From DATJGR01 sp963780795 (GTDB lineage: Bacteria > Pseudomonadota > Gammaproteobacteria > Pseudomonadales > Azotimanducaceae): a stretch of DNA of 64,000 nucleotides. The position numbers and the translations under genes are program-made. The notes beneath the pieces were generated by a model. That model worked only from the letters and a program-made list of their open reading frames with translations. It made no database searches and was not told the origin of the DNA. Location: positions 186,001-250,000 of the forward strand of contig CAWADH010000013.1 of the NCBI GenBank assembly GCA_963780795.1, given 5' to 3'. How positions within the stretch are numbered: the first letter of the stretch is position 1; the number at the start of each line of letters is the position of its first letter. Below, piece by piece: positions 20,212-28,968 of the stretch.

Positions 20212-21496
20212 CGAGCCGCTCGCCGCACGCATGCGGCCGTTGAGCCTCGCGGAGTTCGTCGGTCAGGAACACCTGCTCGGTCCCGGTCGGCCTTTAGCCG
20301 AACTCGCCGCGCGCGGACGGATTCATTCGATGTTGTTGTGGGGGCCGCCGGGTACCGGCAAGACCACCCTTGCTCGCTTGTTGGCGGACCGCGCTGGTGC
20401 GGAGTGGATCAGCATTTCTGCGGTCCTTTCGGGCGTGAAGGAAATCCGCACTGCGATCGAAACCGCGCGGCAGGCGCTCACGCGCGGTCGCACCACGGTT
20501 CTCTTTGTCGACGAAGTCCACCGCTTCAACAAGGCGCAGCAGGATGCGTTCCTGCCGCACGTCGAAGCGGGCACCGTCGTGTTCATCGGCGCCACGACCG
20601 AGAACCCGTCGTTCGAAGTGATCGGTGCATTGCTGTCGCGCGTGCGCGTGTACGTGCTGAAGCGGCTCGACGAATCGAGCCTCAGTCAGGTGCTGGATCG
20701 CGCACTCGCGGATCGAGAGCGCGGACTCGACGTTGCCGGCGTTTCGATTGCGGACGACGCCCGAGCGTTGTTGTTGGCGAGCGCCGACGGCGACGCGCGG
20801 CGGATGCTGAATGTGCTCGAGATCGCGTCACAGCTGATCGGCGACGACAAACGGATCACCGCGAGCAGCGTCGCCGACGTGATCGGCGCGAAGCAGCGGC
20901 GATTCGACAAACAGGGCGACGTGTTCTACGACCAGATCTCGGCGCTGCACAAAGCCGTTAGAGGCACTGCGCCCGATGCCGCGTTGTATTGGCTCTGCCG
21001 CATGCTCGACGGCGGATGCGATCCGGTGTACATCGCGCGGCGCGTCGCGCGGATGGCGAGCGAAGACATCGGCAATGCAGATCCGCGTGGACTGCAGATC
21101 GCGCTCGCCGCGTGGGATGCGTATCTGCGCCTCGGTTCGCCGGAAGGCGAGTTGGCGATCGCGCAGGCGGTGCTCTATCTTGCCTGCGTGCCGAAGAGCA
21201 ATGCGGTGTATACCGCGTTCAGCGCCGCCAGTGCCGAGGTCGCGTCGGGTCCTTCGTACGACGTGCCGCTTCGATTTCGGAATGCGCCGACGCGCTTGAT
21301 GAAGGAACTGGGTTACGCTGCCGGTTACCGCTATGCGCACGACGAAGCGGACGCATTCGCGGCGGGCGAAAACTATTTTCCGGACGAGATGCCGCCGTCG
21401 GTGTACTACAACCCCGCTCCGCGTGGGCTCGAGCAGCGCATCGCCGAACATCTCAAGCGTTTGCGGTCCGAGAACGATCCCGACGTGAAGCGTTGA
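20189..21496 (+). CDS. rarA: Replication-associated recombination ATPase RarA (MgsA)
   Basis: AAA+ protein related to clamp loaders that acts at stalled forks. The 435-residue product has GPPGTGKTTLARLLA near residue 53, the Walker B LFVDEVHRF, and the C-terminal RarA/MgsA tetramerisation region (YDQISALHKAVRGTAPDAALYWL). It overlaps lolA, and the order lolA-rarA-crcB-serS is the Pseudomonas order. Confidence 0.96.
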   Translation: MLHPSPPSEPLAARMRPLSLAEFVGQEHLLGPGRPLAELAARGRIHSMLLWGPPGTGKTTLARLLADRAGAEWISISAVLSGVKEIRTAIETARQALTRGRTTVLFVDEVHRFNKAQQDAFLPHVEAGTVVFIGATTENPSFEVIGALLSRVRVYVLKRLDESSLSQVLDRALADRERGLDVAGVSIADDARALLLASADGDARRMLNVLEIASQLIGDDKRITASSVADVIGAKQRRFDKQGDVFYDQISALHKAVRGTAPDAALYWLCRMLDGGCDPVYIARRVARMASEDIGNADPRGLQIALAAWDAYLRLGSPEGELAIAQAVLYLACVPKSNAVYTAFSAASAEVASGPSYDVPLRFRNAPTRLMKELGYAAGYRYAHDEADAFAAGENYFPDEMPPSVYYNPAPRGLEQRIAEHLKRLRSENDPDVKR

Positions 21497-21505
21497 GGTA
21501 CTGCC

Positions 21506-21889
21506 ATGCCCGTTTACGGATTCGTCAGTGTGGGTGTTGGCGCGGCGGTCGGCGCCTGGCTGCGCTGGTGGTTGAGCAATGCGTTGAACCCGATTGTGCC
21601 GATGCTGCCACTCGGCACGCTCGTCTCAAACCTCGTTGGCGGATATCTCATCGGACTCGTGCTCGGCTACATCGAGCACTTTCAGACGCTTTCGCCGGAG
21701 TTGCGTCTGCTGATCACCACGGGGTTTCTCGGCGGACTCACCACGTTCTCGACGTTCTCCGCCGAGAGCACCGCGCTGTTGATGCGTCAGGAGTACGCCT
21801 GGGCGGGCATTCTGATCGGCGGACACGTGGTCGGGTCGATTCTGATGACGCTGCTGGGTGTCGGCACGATCGCGCTGCTGAAGAACTGA
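21506..21889 (+). CDS. crcB: Fluoride ion transporter CrcB (Fluc)
   Basis: A 127-residue dual-topology fluoride exporter with four membrane helices. The conserved GGLTTFSTFSAES holds the Phe/Thr/Ser residues of the fluoride pore, and GALxR-like GAWLRWW and NxxGGYLIG motifs are present near the N-terminus. It starts 9 bp after rarA. No fluoride riboswitch is visible in that short gap. Confidence 0.93.
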   Translation: MPVYGFVSVGVGAAVGAWLRWWLSNALNPIVPMLPLGTLVSNLVGGYLIGLVLGYIEHFQTLSPELRLLITTGFLGGLTTFSTFSAESTALLMRQEYAWAGILIGGHVVGSILMTLLGVGTIALLKN

Positions 21890-21902
21890 CATCCCCGGTT
21901 GG

Positions 21903-21931
21903 TTGAGACCGGAACGCCGCTCACCTAGTAT
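21903..21931 (+). promoter_or_regulatory. Candidate sigma70 promoter of serS-cysG
   Basis: TTGAGA (21903-21908), a 17-bp spacer and TAGTAT (21926-21931) lie 42 bp before the serS ATG, in the 84-bp gap after crcB. Confidence 0.6.
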
Positions 21932-21973
21932 GTCGCGCCGCTGACTGGGGCGCGTGCCCATTCGAGACCGAAC

Positions 21974-23254
21974 ATGCTCGACCCGAAGACCATACGACAG
22001 GACCCCGAAGCGGTTGGCGTCGCGCTCGCGCGGCGCGGCTATCGTTTCGACGTCGATCAGTTCCTGGCGCTCGAGGCGCGACGAAAAACACTACAGCTCG
22101 ACTCGGAACGGCTGCAGAACGAGCGCAACACGAAATCGAAATCGATCGGACAGGCCAAGGCGTCCGGTCGCGACATTCAACCCTTGTTGGACGAGGTGGC
22201 CGACCTCGGTGCGAGGCTCGATGGCGCAAAAGCCGCGTTCGATGCGGTGCAGACCGAAATCGATGCGCTGTTCCTGTCGATCCCGAACCTCCCCGACTCG
22301 AGCGTGCCTGATGGCCTGAACGAAGCGGCGAACGTAGAACTGCGCACCTGGAGCGAGCCGGTGAAACTGAATTTTCCGCCGCAGGATCACGTCGATCTCG
22401 GCGCGCACGGAGCACTCGACTTCGAGTCTGCTGCGCGCATCAGCGGCGCGCGCTTCGTCGTCATCCGCGGCGCGCTGGCGCGGCTGCAGCGCGCGTTGAC
22501 GCAGTTCATGCTCGATCTGCACGTCGCCGAGCATGGCTACACCGAGGTGTACGTACCCTATCTGGTCAACAGCGATGCGCTGGTCGGAACAGGGCAGCTG
22601 CCGAAATTCGCCGAAGATCAGTTCCGGATCGCCGGCGATCACGATCTGTATCTGATTCCCACTGCCGAAGTACCGGTGACGAATCTGTATCGCGAACGGA
22701 TTCTCGAGGCCGAACAGTTGCCGATCCGCCACGTATGCCACACGCCGTGTTTCCGCAGCGAGGCCGGCAGCTATGGTCGCGATACGCGCGGAATGATCCG
22801 TCAGCATCAGTTCGAAAAGGTGGAGATCGTGCAGATCGTCGCGCCGGAGCAAAGCTCGCAGGCGCACGACGAACTCACTTCCCATGCCGAAGCGGTGTTG
22901 AAGCGCCTCGAGTTGCCGTACCGCGCGATGGTGTTGTGCGCGGGCGATATGGGATTCGCGGCGGCGAAGACAATCGATCTCGAGGTTTGGCTGCCAGGTC
23001 AGCAGCGCTATCGCGAGATTTCGTCGTGCAGTAACTATCGCGATTTCCAGGCACGTCGCATGCAGGCGCGATATCGAAACCCCGCCACGCGCAAGCCGGA
23101 GTTCGTGCACACGCTCAACGGATCCGGATTGGCGGTGGGTCGGACGCTGGTCGCCGTCATGGAGAACTATCAGGACGGCGAAGGCCGCGTCCACGTGCCC
23201 GATGCGCTTCGAAGCTATATGGGAGGCGCGACGACGCTGGATCTGCGCGACTGA
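21974..23254 (+). CDS. serS: Seryl-tRNA synthetase
   Basis: Charges tRNA-Ser and tRNA-Sec. The 426-residue class II synthetase has an N-terminal coiled-coil arm (about residues 25-105), motif 2 around CHTPCFRSEAGSYGRDTRGM, and motif 3 LNGSGLAVGRTLVAVMENYQ. cysG starts 3 bp after its stop, so the two are one operon. Confidence 0.97.
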   Translation: MLDPKTIRQDPEAVGVALARRGYRFDVDQFLALEARRKTLQLDSERLQNERNTKSKSIGQAKASGRDIQPLLDEVADLGARLDGAKAAFDAVQTEIDALFLSIPNLPDSSVPDGLNEAANVELRTWSEPVKLNFPPQDHVDLGAHGALDFESAARISGARFVVIRGALARLQRALTQFMLDLHVAEHGYTEVYVPYLVNSDALVGTGQLPKFAEDQFRIAGDHDLYLIPTAEVPVTNLYRERILEAEQLPIRHVCHTPCFRSEAGSYGRDTRGMIRQHQFEKVEIVQIVAPEQSSQAHDELTSHAEAVLKRLELPYRAMVLCAGDMGFAAAKTIDLEVWLPGQQRYREISSCSNYRDFQARRMQARYRNPATRKPEFVHTLNGSGLAVGRTLVAVMENYQDGEGRVHVPDALRSYMGGATTLDLRD

Positions 23255-23257
23255 TGC

Positions 23258-24637
23258 ATGGACTACCTCCCGCTGTTCGTCGATGTCGCCAACCGCCGCT
23301 GCCTGTTGGTCGGTGCCGGTGAAGTCGCGCAACGCAGGCTGAACTGGTTGCTCGGTGCAGGGGCGCACGTCGTCGTCGTGGCGCCGGACATCGGCGAAGA
23401 AGTGCGGGCGTTGTGCGCGGGCCGCGGCGAGATTCGAGCGCGGCCATTCGAACCGGCCGACGTAATCGGAATGTTGCTCGTGATCGCGGCAACCGATGAC
23501 ATGGCGGTCAATCGCGCCGTGCACGACGCAGCGAAGGCGCAGGACGTGCTCGTGAACACCGTCGACGATGCGTCGCTGTCGTCGGTGATCTTTCCGTCGA
23601 TCATCCATCGCGATCCGGTCATCGTCGCCGTGTCCACCGGAGGGCGGTCGCCGACGTTGGCGCGTCGGGTCAGATCGCTGATCGAAGCGCGTCTTCCGGT
23701 CGGGCTCGGAAGAGCCGCGGACGCGCTGGGTCGTTGGCGACGTCGCGTCAGTGACGCGATCCCCGACGTGGCGTCGCGACGCCGCTTCTGGGACGACGTA
23801 CTCGACGGTCCCGCCGCGCAGGCGATGTACGAAGGCAACGTCGACCTGACTGACCTGCTGATCGAAGAGCGCGTTCGACAGTGGGACCAGCAGGCGCCGG
23901 GTTTCGTTTCGCTGGTTGGTGCCGGGCCGGGCGATCCGGGCTTGCTGACGTTGAAGGCGCTGCAGTGTCTCGAGCGGGCCGACGTCGTGTTCTACGACAA
24001 TCTCGTTTCGCCTGACGTGGTCGCTATGGCGCGCCGCGACGCGAGGCGCGTGTATGTAGGCAAGCGCCGTGAATTCCATTCGGTTCGCCAGGAGTCGATC
24101 AACCAGATGCTGATCGACGCGGCGCGCGCGGGTGATCGTGTGGTTCGGCTGAAAGGCGGCGATCCATTCGTGTTCGGCCGCGGCGGCGAAGAGATCGAAA
24201 CGCTGGCAGAGCGGGGCATCGCGTTCGAAGTGGTGCCCGGAATCACTGCGGCGCTCGGTTGCGCCAGCTACGCGAACATTCCGCTGACCCATCGCGATTG
24301 GGCGCACTCGGTTCGTTTCGTCACCGGCAACCTCAGCGGTGACCGCGTTAACCTCGACTGGCCTGATCTGGCCAAAGCCGATCAGACGCTGGTGGTGTAC
24401 ATGGGGCTGCGCGGATTGCCGGAGATCTGCGCGGAACTCGTCGCGCACGGCATGAATCCTGACACGCCCGCTGCGTTGATCGGCCGCGGCACATTGCCCG
24501 GTCAGCAGGTGATCGAGGCGCCGTTGGGGTCGCTTGCCGCGACGGTAGCCGGTGCCGAAGTGCACGGACCGACGATCGTAATCATCGGGCGCGTCGTCGC
24601 ATTGCGGAGTCGTCTCAATCGGCCTGAGAGCCGCTAG
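23258..24637 (+). CDS. cysG: Siroheme synthase CysG (trifunctional)
   Basis: Makes siroheme for sulfite and nitrite reductases. Residues 1 to about 200 form the NAD-dependent precorrin-2 dehydrogenase and ferrochelatase (CysG-B) part with a VGAGEVAQRRL nucleotide loop. Residues from about 215 form the uroporphyrinogen III methyltransferase (CysG-A) with VGAGPGDPGLLTLKALQ and LKGGDPFVFGRGGEE. At 459 residues it matches E. coli CysG (457). Its stop overlaps the convergent tusE stop by 4 bp (CTAG). Confidence 0.96.
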   Translation: MDYLPLFVDVANRRCLLVGAGEVAQRRLNWLLGAGAHVVVVAPDIGEEVRALCAGRGEIRARPFEPADVIGMLLVIAATDDMAVNRAVHDAAKAQDVLVNTVDDASLSSVIFPSIIHRDPVIVAVSTGGRSPTLARRVRSLIEARLPVGLGRAADALGRWRRRVSDAIPDVASRRRFWDDVLDGPAAQAMYEGNVDLTDLLIEERVRQWDQQAPGFVSLVGAGPGDPGLLTLKALQCLERADVVFYDNLVSPDVVAMARRDARRVYVGKRREFHSVRQESINQMLIDAARAGDRVVRLKGGDPFVFGRGGEEIETLAERGIAFEVVPGITAALGCASYANIPLTHRDWAHSVRFVTGNLSGDRVNLDWPDLAKADQTLVVYMGLRGLPEICAELVAHGMNPDTPAALIGRGTLPGQQVIEAPLGSLAATVAGAEVHGPTIVIIGRVVALRSRLNRPESR

Positions 24638-24939
24638 AGACAATTGGTGGGGCGCGGCAGTCCGGCGATTTTCGCGGCGAGTTTTGCCGGGCTTCCTGGA
24701 AACAACGACAGCAGATAGATGCTCGTACCCTTCTCGGCTCCCAGCCGTTGTCCGATCAGCTTCACCAGCGGACGCATCGCCGGCGATACGCCCGTCGTCC
24801 GGTAGAAATCCCTCAGCGCCGCTATCACCGCCCAATGCTCGTCGGTCAGCTCGATGTGCTCGCGCCGCGCGAGTTCCAGCGCCGCCGCATCGTTCCAGTC
24901 GGCGAGGTCGACGAGAAACCCTTCTCTGTCGAGGTGCAC
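24634..24939 (-). CDS. tusE: Sulfur relay protein TusE (DsrC family, single-cysteine type)
   Basis: Accepts sulfur from TusBCD and passes it to MnmA for tRNA thiolation. The 101-residue product ends GLPRPTNCL, with the single penultimate Cys of TusE and no second Cys ten or eleven residues before it, which separates it from the DsrC of sulfur oxidisers. GTG 24939, one base after the tusB stop and behind GGAG, is chosen over the longer frame to 24996. Confidence 0.92.
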   Translation of the reverse strand: MHLDREGFLVDLADWNDAAALELARREHIELTDEHWAVIAALRDFYRTTGVSPAMRPLVKLIGQRLGAEKGTSIYLLSLFPGSPAKLAAKIAGLPRPTNCL

Positions 24940-24940
24940 G

Positions 24941-25240
24941 TCAACTCCAACTGACGATGGGATGGTGCGATGCGACCAGATCGACGAATGCGCCATCGTC
25001 GATCTGTTGTACCTGCGTCGAAAGCAGATTACCGATGCCGCGCGACTTCACGTCGGGCGCCAGCGCACACCACACGGTGTGCGACGCGCGCTTCGCGATT
25101 CGGGCGAACATCGGCGCTACTGCCCAGTACACGCCGTTGCCGATCAGCAGCACCGTGTCGCCGGGCGATGCCGCGCGCAGGCAGTTGTCGAGCGCCGCGC
25201 GCCGCTCCGACGACGAACTCACGATGTGTAGCGCCGCCAT
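24941..25240 (-). CDS. tusB: Sulfur relay protein TusB (DsrH family)
   Basis: A 99-residue subunit of the TusBCD sulfurtransferase complex. It has the family-like stretch ASPGDTVLLIGNGVYWA. Its ATG shares one base with the tusC stop (TGATG), showing tight coupling, and tusE follows directly. Order tusD-C-B-E supports the name. Confidence 0.9.
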   Translation of the reverse strand: MAALHIVSSSSERRAALDNCLRAASPGDTVLLIGNGVYWAVAPMFARIAKRASHTVWCALAPDVKSRGIGNLLSTQVQQIDDGAFVDLVASHHPIVSWS

Positions 25241-25590
25241 CAGTCGGGTACCACGACGTCCTGGCCGGCGACGAGCCTGCGAACGCCGCCGCGCGTTAGA
25301 GCGCGCACCGGAATGGCGAGCGAATCCACCGCCAGTCCGCGCTGCTTCAATGAGTCTGCGTCGACGAACACATCGCTCACGTCATAGGTGGGCAGCGCTC
25401 GATAGCCGCGCGCGACGTTGCCTTGCGTTTCTCCGCTGTCGATCAGCTGGAACACGCCCTCGTCGACGAAGAGCGCGGAGACGTGCTGCTCGAATACCGC
25501 GCCAACCAGCAATTCGTCGAGCATTTCGAGCGCCAACGCACCGCGTTGGGGCGCGTGCGAAATCACGAACAGGATGCGTCGCGGCGTCAT
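25240..25590 (-). CDS. tusC: Sulfur relay protein TusC (DsrF family)
   Basis: A 116-residue subunit of TusBCD (ILFVISHAPQRGALALEMLDELL, then VSALFVDEGVFQLI). The frame is open for 600 codons, but ATG 25590, forming an ATGA overlap with the tusD stop, gives the family length of about 119. No separate promoter is expected. Confidence 0.92.
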   Translation of the reverse strand: MTPRRILFVISHAPQRGALALEMLDELLVGAVFEQHVSALFVDEGVFQLIDSGETQGNVARGYRALPTYDVSDVFVDADSLKQRGLAVDSLAIPVRALTRGGVRRLVAGQDVVVPD

Positions 25591-25979
25591 GCGCAGAACG
25601 TGACGAATCGATCCGCCGAGATTGCCGCTTCGATCATCTGACCGAGACCGACGATCTGGAACGCCGGGTTCACGTTTGCGACGGCGCGCTCGTAGCGGGT
25701 CGCATCGTCCTCGCCCAACACGCCGCGCCGCAACGCCGCCGCGACGCAGACCGCGAGCTCGACCTCGTGCTCGCTCGCGAACGCGGCCCATTCCGCCGCG
25801 GTATCGGCTTCGCCTTGAGGTTGCACGACGAGCGAGTTCGCGACGTTCACACCCGCGTGGTAGAAGAACACCCGATGGATGCCGTGCCCCTTTGCGACGG
25901 CCGCCCGGGCGAACCGCAACGCGAGACGCGGCGACTCGCTGGTCGCCGCGTCGCCGTGAATCGCGATTGCAAAGTTCAT
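25587..25979 (-). CDS. tusD: Sulfurtransferase TusD (DsrE family)
   Basis: The catalytic subunit of TusBCD, 130 residues. It carries the family N-terminus MNFAIAIHGDAATSESPRLALRF-type and the expected active-site Cys in VELAVCVAAALRRGV near residue 78-80, plus a Cys near the C-terminus. First gene of tusDCBE, divergent from zwf across 169 bp. Start at ATG 25979; the longer frame to 26078 lacks family sequence. Confidence 0.93.
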   Translation of the reverse strand: MNFAIAIHGDAATSESPRLALRFARAAVAKGHGIHRVFFYHAGVNVANSLVVQPQGEADTAAEWAAFASEHEVELAVCVAAALRRGVLGEDDATRYERAVANVNPAFQIVGLGQMIEAAISADRFVTFCA

Positions 25980-26148
25980 GAGTGTAGGACGGCGGCTGAT
26001 ATCGGGCCGAATGATATGCGGCAGACTGGGGCCTGGCGAGCGAGCCGACAGTCGGTCGCCCGCGCATTGCGTTAACATGCCTCGAACGTCCCGTGGCGAG
26101 CGTTGAAGGAGAGACCGAAGCGATGGTTCCGCACCGAGCTCGATTCCG

Positions 26149-27567
26149 ATGACACAGGCACCGCGCTCCGACGCGCTGGTCGTTCTGGGAGTAACCGGCG
26201 ATCTCGCCTACCGGAAGATCTTCCCGGCCTTGTACAAGCTGACGGCGCGGCACCGCCTCGAGGTTCCGGTGATCGGCGTGGCGCGGGCCGGTTGGGACGT
26301 GCAGAAGCTCCAGCAGCGCGCACGCGAAGGCGTTTCCGACTTCGTGAAGGAAGTGGACCCTGCCGCGGTCGAGCGTCTTGCCGGCATGCTTCGGTACGTC
26401 GACGGCGACTACAACAACTCTGCGACGTTCTCCGGTCTGTGCAAGGCGCTCGATGGCGCGAAGCATCCGCTCTTCTACCTTGCCATTCCGCCGAGCATGT
26501 TCCCAACGGTGTTGAAAGGTCTCGGCGAGTCCGGATGCTCGACGGGCGCGCGCGTCGTGGTCGAAAAGCCGTTCGGCCGCGACCTCGAATCGGCGCGTTC
26601 GCTGAATCGGGTGCTGCGGGAGTACTTCGACGAGTCGGACATCTTTCGCATCGACCACTACCTCGGCAAGGAACCGGTGCAGAACCTGCTGTATTTCCGT
26701 TTCGCGAACTCGTTCCTCGAACCGGTGTGGAATCGCAATTTCGTCGAGAGTGTCCAGATCACGATGGCAGAACGGTTCGGCGTGGCCGGCCGCGGGCGGT
26801 TCTACGAGGAAGCCGGCGCGATTCGCGACGTCGTGCAGAATCACCTGCTGCAGGTCGTCGGCTTCCTCGCGATGGAGCCGCCGGTCAGCGGCGACCGGGA
26901 ATCGATGCGCGACGAGAAGGTGAAGGTATTCCGCTCGATGCGTCCGCTGAGCGGCAACAGCCTCGTCCGCGGCCAGTTCGAGGGATATCGCGATCAACCA
27001 GGCGTCGCGCCCGACTCGCGCGTGGAAACCTTTGCCGCGATGCAGTTGCACATCGACTCGTGGCGCTGGAACGGCGTGCCGTTCTTCATTCGCGCGGGTA
27101 AGTGTCTGCCGGTGACCGCCACCGAAGTGGTCGTGGAGTTGAAACGTCCGCCGTCACCGGTGTTCGGCGAGATGGGCGGCCAGATCAGCAACAACTATGT
27201 GCGGTTCCGTCTCGGTCCCGATGTGGCGATCGCGCTGGGCGCGCGCGCGAAACTGCCCGGAGAAGGCATGACCGGTGAGAATGTCGAACTGTTCGTCTGC
27301 AATCAGCATCGCGACGAAATGGATGCGTACGAGCGGCTGATAGGCGACGCAATGGTCGGCGATGCGACATTGTTTGCCCGTCAGGACGAGGTGGAAGCCG
27401 CGTGGCGTATCGTCGATCCGATATTGTCGTCGGGCAGCGACGTTCATGGCTACGCTATCGACAGCTGGGGGCCGCCGCAGGCAAAAGCAATGGTCGAACC
27501 GTTCGGCGGCTGGCGCAATCCCGATCGCGACAGTGTCGCGGGCGCCGGACCGCAATCCCGTAAGTAG
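26149..27567 (+). CDS. zwf: Glucose-6-phosphate 1-dehydrogenase
   Basis: First enzyme of the oxidative pentose phosphate and Entner-Doudoroff routes, giving NADPH. The 472-residue product has the Rossmann loop GVTGDLAYRKIFPAL at the N-terminus and the active-site signature RIDHYLGKEPVQNL near residue 180. malQ follows 12 bp after the stop, which ties hexose phosphate use to glucan turnover. No clear ribosome binding site precedes the ATG. Confidence 0.96.
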   Translation: MTQAPRSDALVVLGVTGDLAYRKIFPALYKLTARHRLEVPVIGVARAGWDVQKLQQRAREGVSDFVKEVDPAAVERLAGMLRYVDGDYNNSATFSGLCKALDGAKHPLFYLAIPPSMFPTVLKGLGESGCSTGARVVVEKPFGRDLESARSLNRVLREYFDESDIFRIDHYLGKEPVQNLLYFRFANSFLEPVWNRNFVESVQITMAERFGVAGRGRFYEEAGAIRDVVQNHLLQVVGFLAMEPPVSGDRESMRDEKVKVFRSMRPLSGNSLVRGQFEGYRDQPGVAPDSRVETFAAMQLHIDSWRWNGVPFFIRAGKCLPVTATEVVVELKRPPSPVFGEMGGQISNNYVRFRLGPDVAIALGARAKLPGEGMTGENVELFVCNQHRDEMDAYERLIGDAMVGDATLFARQDEVEAAWRIVDPILSSGSDVHGYAIDSWGPPQAKAMVEPFGGWRNPDRDSVAGAGPQSRK

Positions 27568-27579
27568 CAGGGAGTTTCA

Positions 27580-28968
27580 ATGGCAGGCGGTGTGCTGTCG
27601 ACGCGGCACGGCGGGGTGCTGTGTCACCTGACGTCGCTGCCGGGCGCCGCGAAGAGCGGCACGCTCGGCGACACTGCATTGCGGTTTCTGGACTTCATGC
27701 AACGCGCCGGATTGTCGGTCTGGCAGGTGCTGCCGTTGAATCCGCCGGACGAATACGGATCGCCGTATCACAGCGAGTCGCTGTTCGCGCTGAATGCGGC
27801 ATTGATCGATCCTGCGCTTGGTCTGAACGAACCGGCTGCATTGCGACGCTACGTTCAGACGCATCTGGACGCCTTTGAACGATTCGAAGCCGGCCAAAAG
27901 TACTGGCTGGACGACTTCTGCAGATTCAGCGTGGCCCGGGCGCTGCACGGCGTCGACTGGACCGCGTGGCCGCCGGCGTTGCGAAAGCGCGACGCAGATA
28001 CCCTGGCCGACTTCGACCGCGCGTACGTCGCAGCGCTCGAAGCCGTACGTTTCTCCCAGTTCGCAATTGCCCATGGCTTCGCGCAGCTTCGAGCCGAAGC
28101 GACCGCACGCAACATCCGCCTTTTCGGTGACATGCCGCTATATCCGGCTTTCGAGAGCGCCGATGTGTGGTCGCATCAAGAAGTGTTCCTGCTCGACACG
28201 CGCCAACGACCGAGCTGTGTCGCGGGTGTGCCGCCGGACTATTTCTCCGAAACAGGTCAGTTGTGGGGAAATCCCGTTTACGACTGGGATCGCCTGGTCG
28301 AAACCGGATTCAGCTGGTGGATCGAACGAGTGAAGGCGCAGTTGCAGCTTTTCGACATCGTACGTATTGATCATTTCAGAGGTCTGGAGGCTTTCTGGGC
28401 GATACCACCCGATGCGACGAGCGCCGTGGCCGGCGCGTGGCGCCCGGCGCCCGGACATGCGCTGTTGAGCGCACTGCGCGATCGATTCGGGCCACTACCA
28501 GTCGTCGCGGAGGACCTCGGCGTCATCACGCCGCAGGTCGACGCGCTACGGGAATCGTTCGATTTGCCCGGAATGCGGGTTGCGCAGTTCGCCTTCAGCG
28601 GCGACGCGAGCAACCCGCATCTGCCACGCAACTACGTCGCGAACACCGTCGCGTACACGGGTACCCACGACAATGACACGACGCTTGGCTGGTACACGAG
28701 CCTCGACGACGGCACGCGAGCGGAGGTCGGACGCCTGACCGGAGTAACCAACGGCATGCCCTGGGCGCTGATCGACGTGGTGCTGGGGTCGGTGGCGAAT
28801 CTCGCGGTCGTTCCGTTGCAGGATTTCCTCTCGCTCGACGGCGCGCATCGGATGAATACGCCCGGCGAAACCGAAGGCAACTGGCGCTGGCGTTTCGATT
28901 CGTCGCAGCTCACGCCGCAACTCGCGGACCGGATTGGTTCTTTGCTCGCTAAGACCGGTCGGGTTTGA
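27580..28968 (+). CDS. malQ: 4-alpha-glucanotransferase (amylomaltase)
   Basis: GH77 enzyme that moves maltosyl units between glucans. The 462-residue product, compact like thermophile amylomaltases rather than the 694-residue E. coli form, has GVLCHLTSLPG at the start, VWQVLPLNPP, the nucleophile region DIVRIDHFRG, the acid/base region VVAEDLGVITPQV and NTVAYTGTHDNDT. It follows zwf and its end overlaps convergent glgB by 20 bp. Confidence 0.94.
   Translation: MAGGVLSTRHGGVLCHLTSLPGAAKSGTLGDTALRFLDFMQRAGLSVWQVLPLNPPDEYGSPYHSESLFALNAALIDPALGLNEPAALRRYVQTHLDAFERFEAGQKYWLDDFCRFSVARALHGVDWTAWPPALRKRDADTLADFDRAYVAALEAVRFSQFAIAHGFAQLRAEATARNIRLFGDMPLYPAFESADVWSHQEVFLLDTRQRPSCVAGVPPDYFSETGQLWGNPVYDWDRLVETGFSWWIERVKAQLQLFDIVRIDHFRGLEAFWAIPPDATSAVAGAWRPAPGHALLSALRDRFGPLPVVAEDLGVITPQVDALRESFDLPGMRVAQFAFSGDASNPHLPRNYVANTVAYTGTHDNDTTLGWYTSLDDGTRAEVGRLTGVTNGMPWALIDVVLGSVANLAVVPLQDFLSLDGAHRMNTPGETEGNWRWRFDSSQLTPQLADRIGSLLAKTGRV

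Noticed and set aside
22091..24835. A 914-residue minus-strand frame
   Set aside because: It is the shadow of serS and cysG in high-GC DNA.
25591..27051. The long minus-strand frame upstream of tusC
   Set aside because: It runs antisense through zwf and has no protein-like pattern until the TusC start at 25590.
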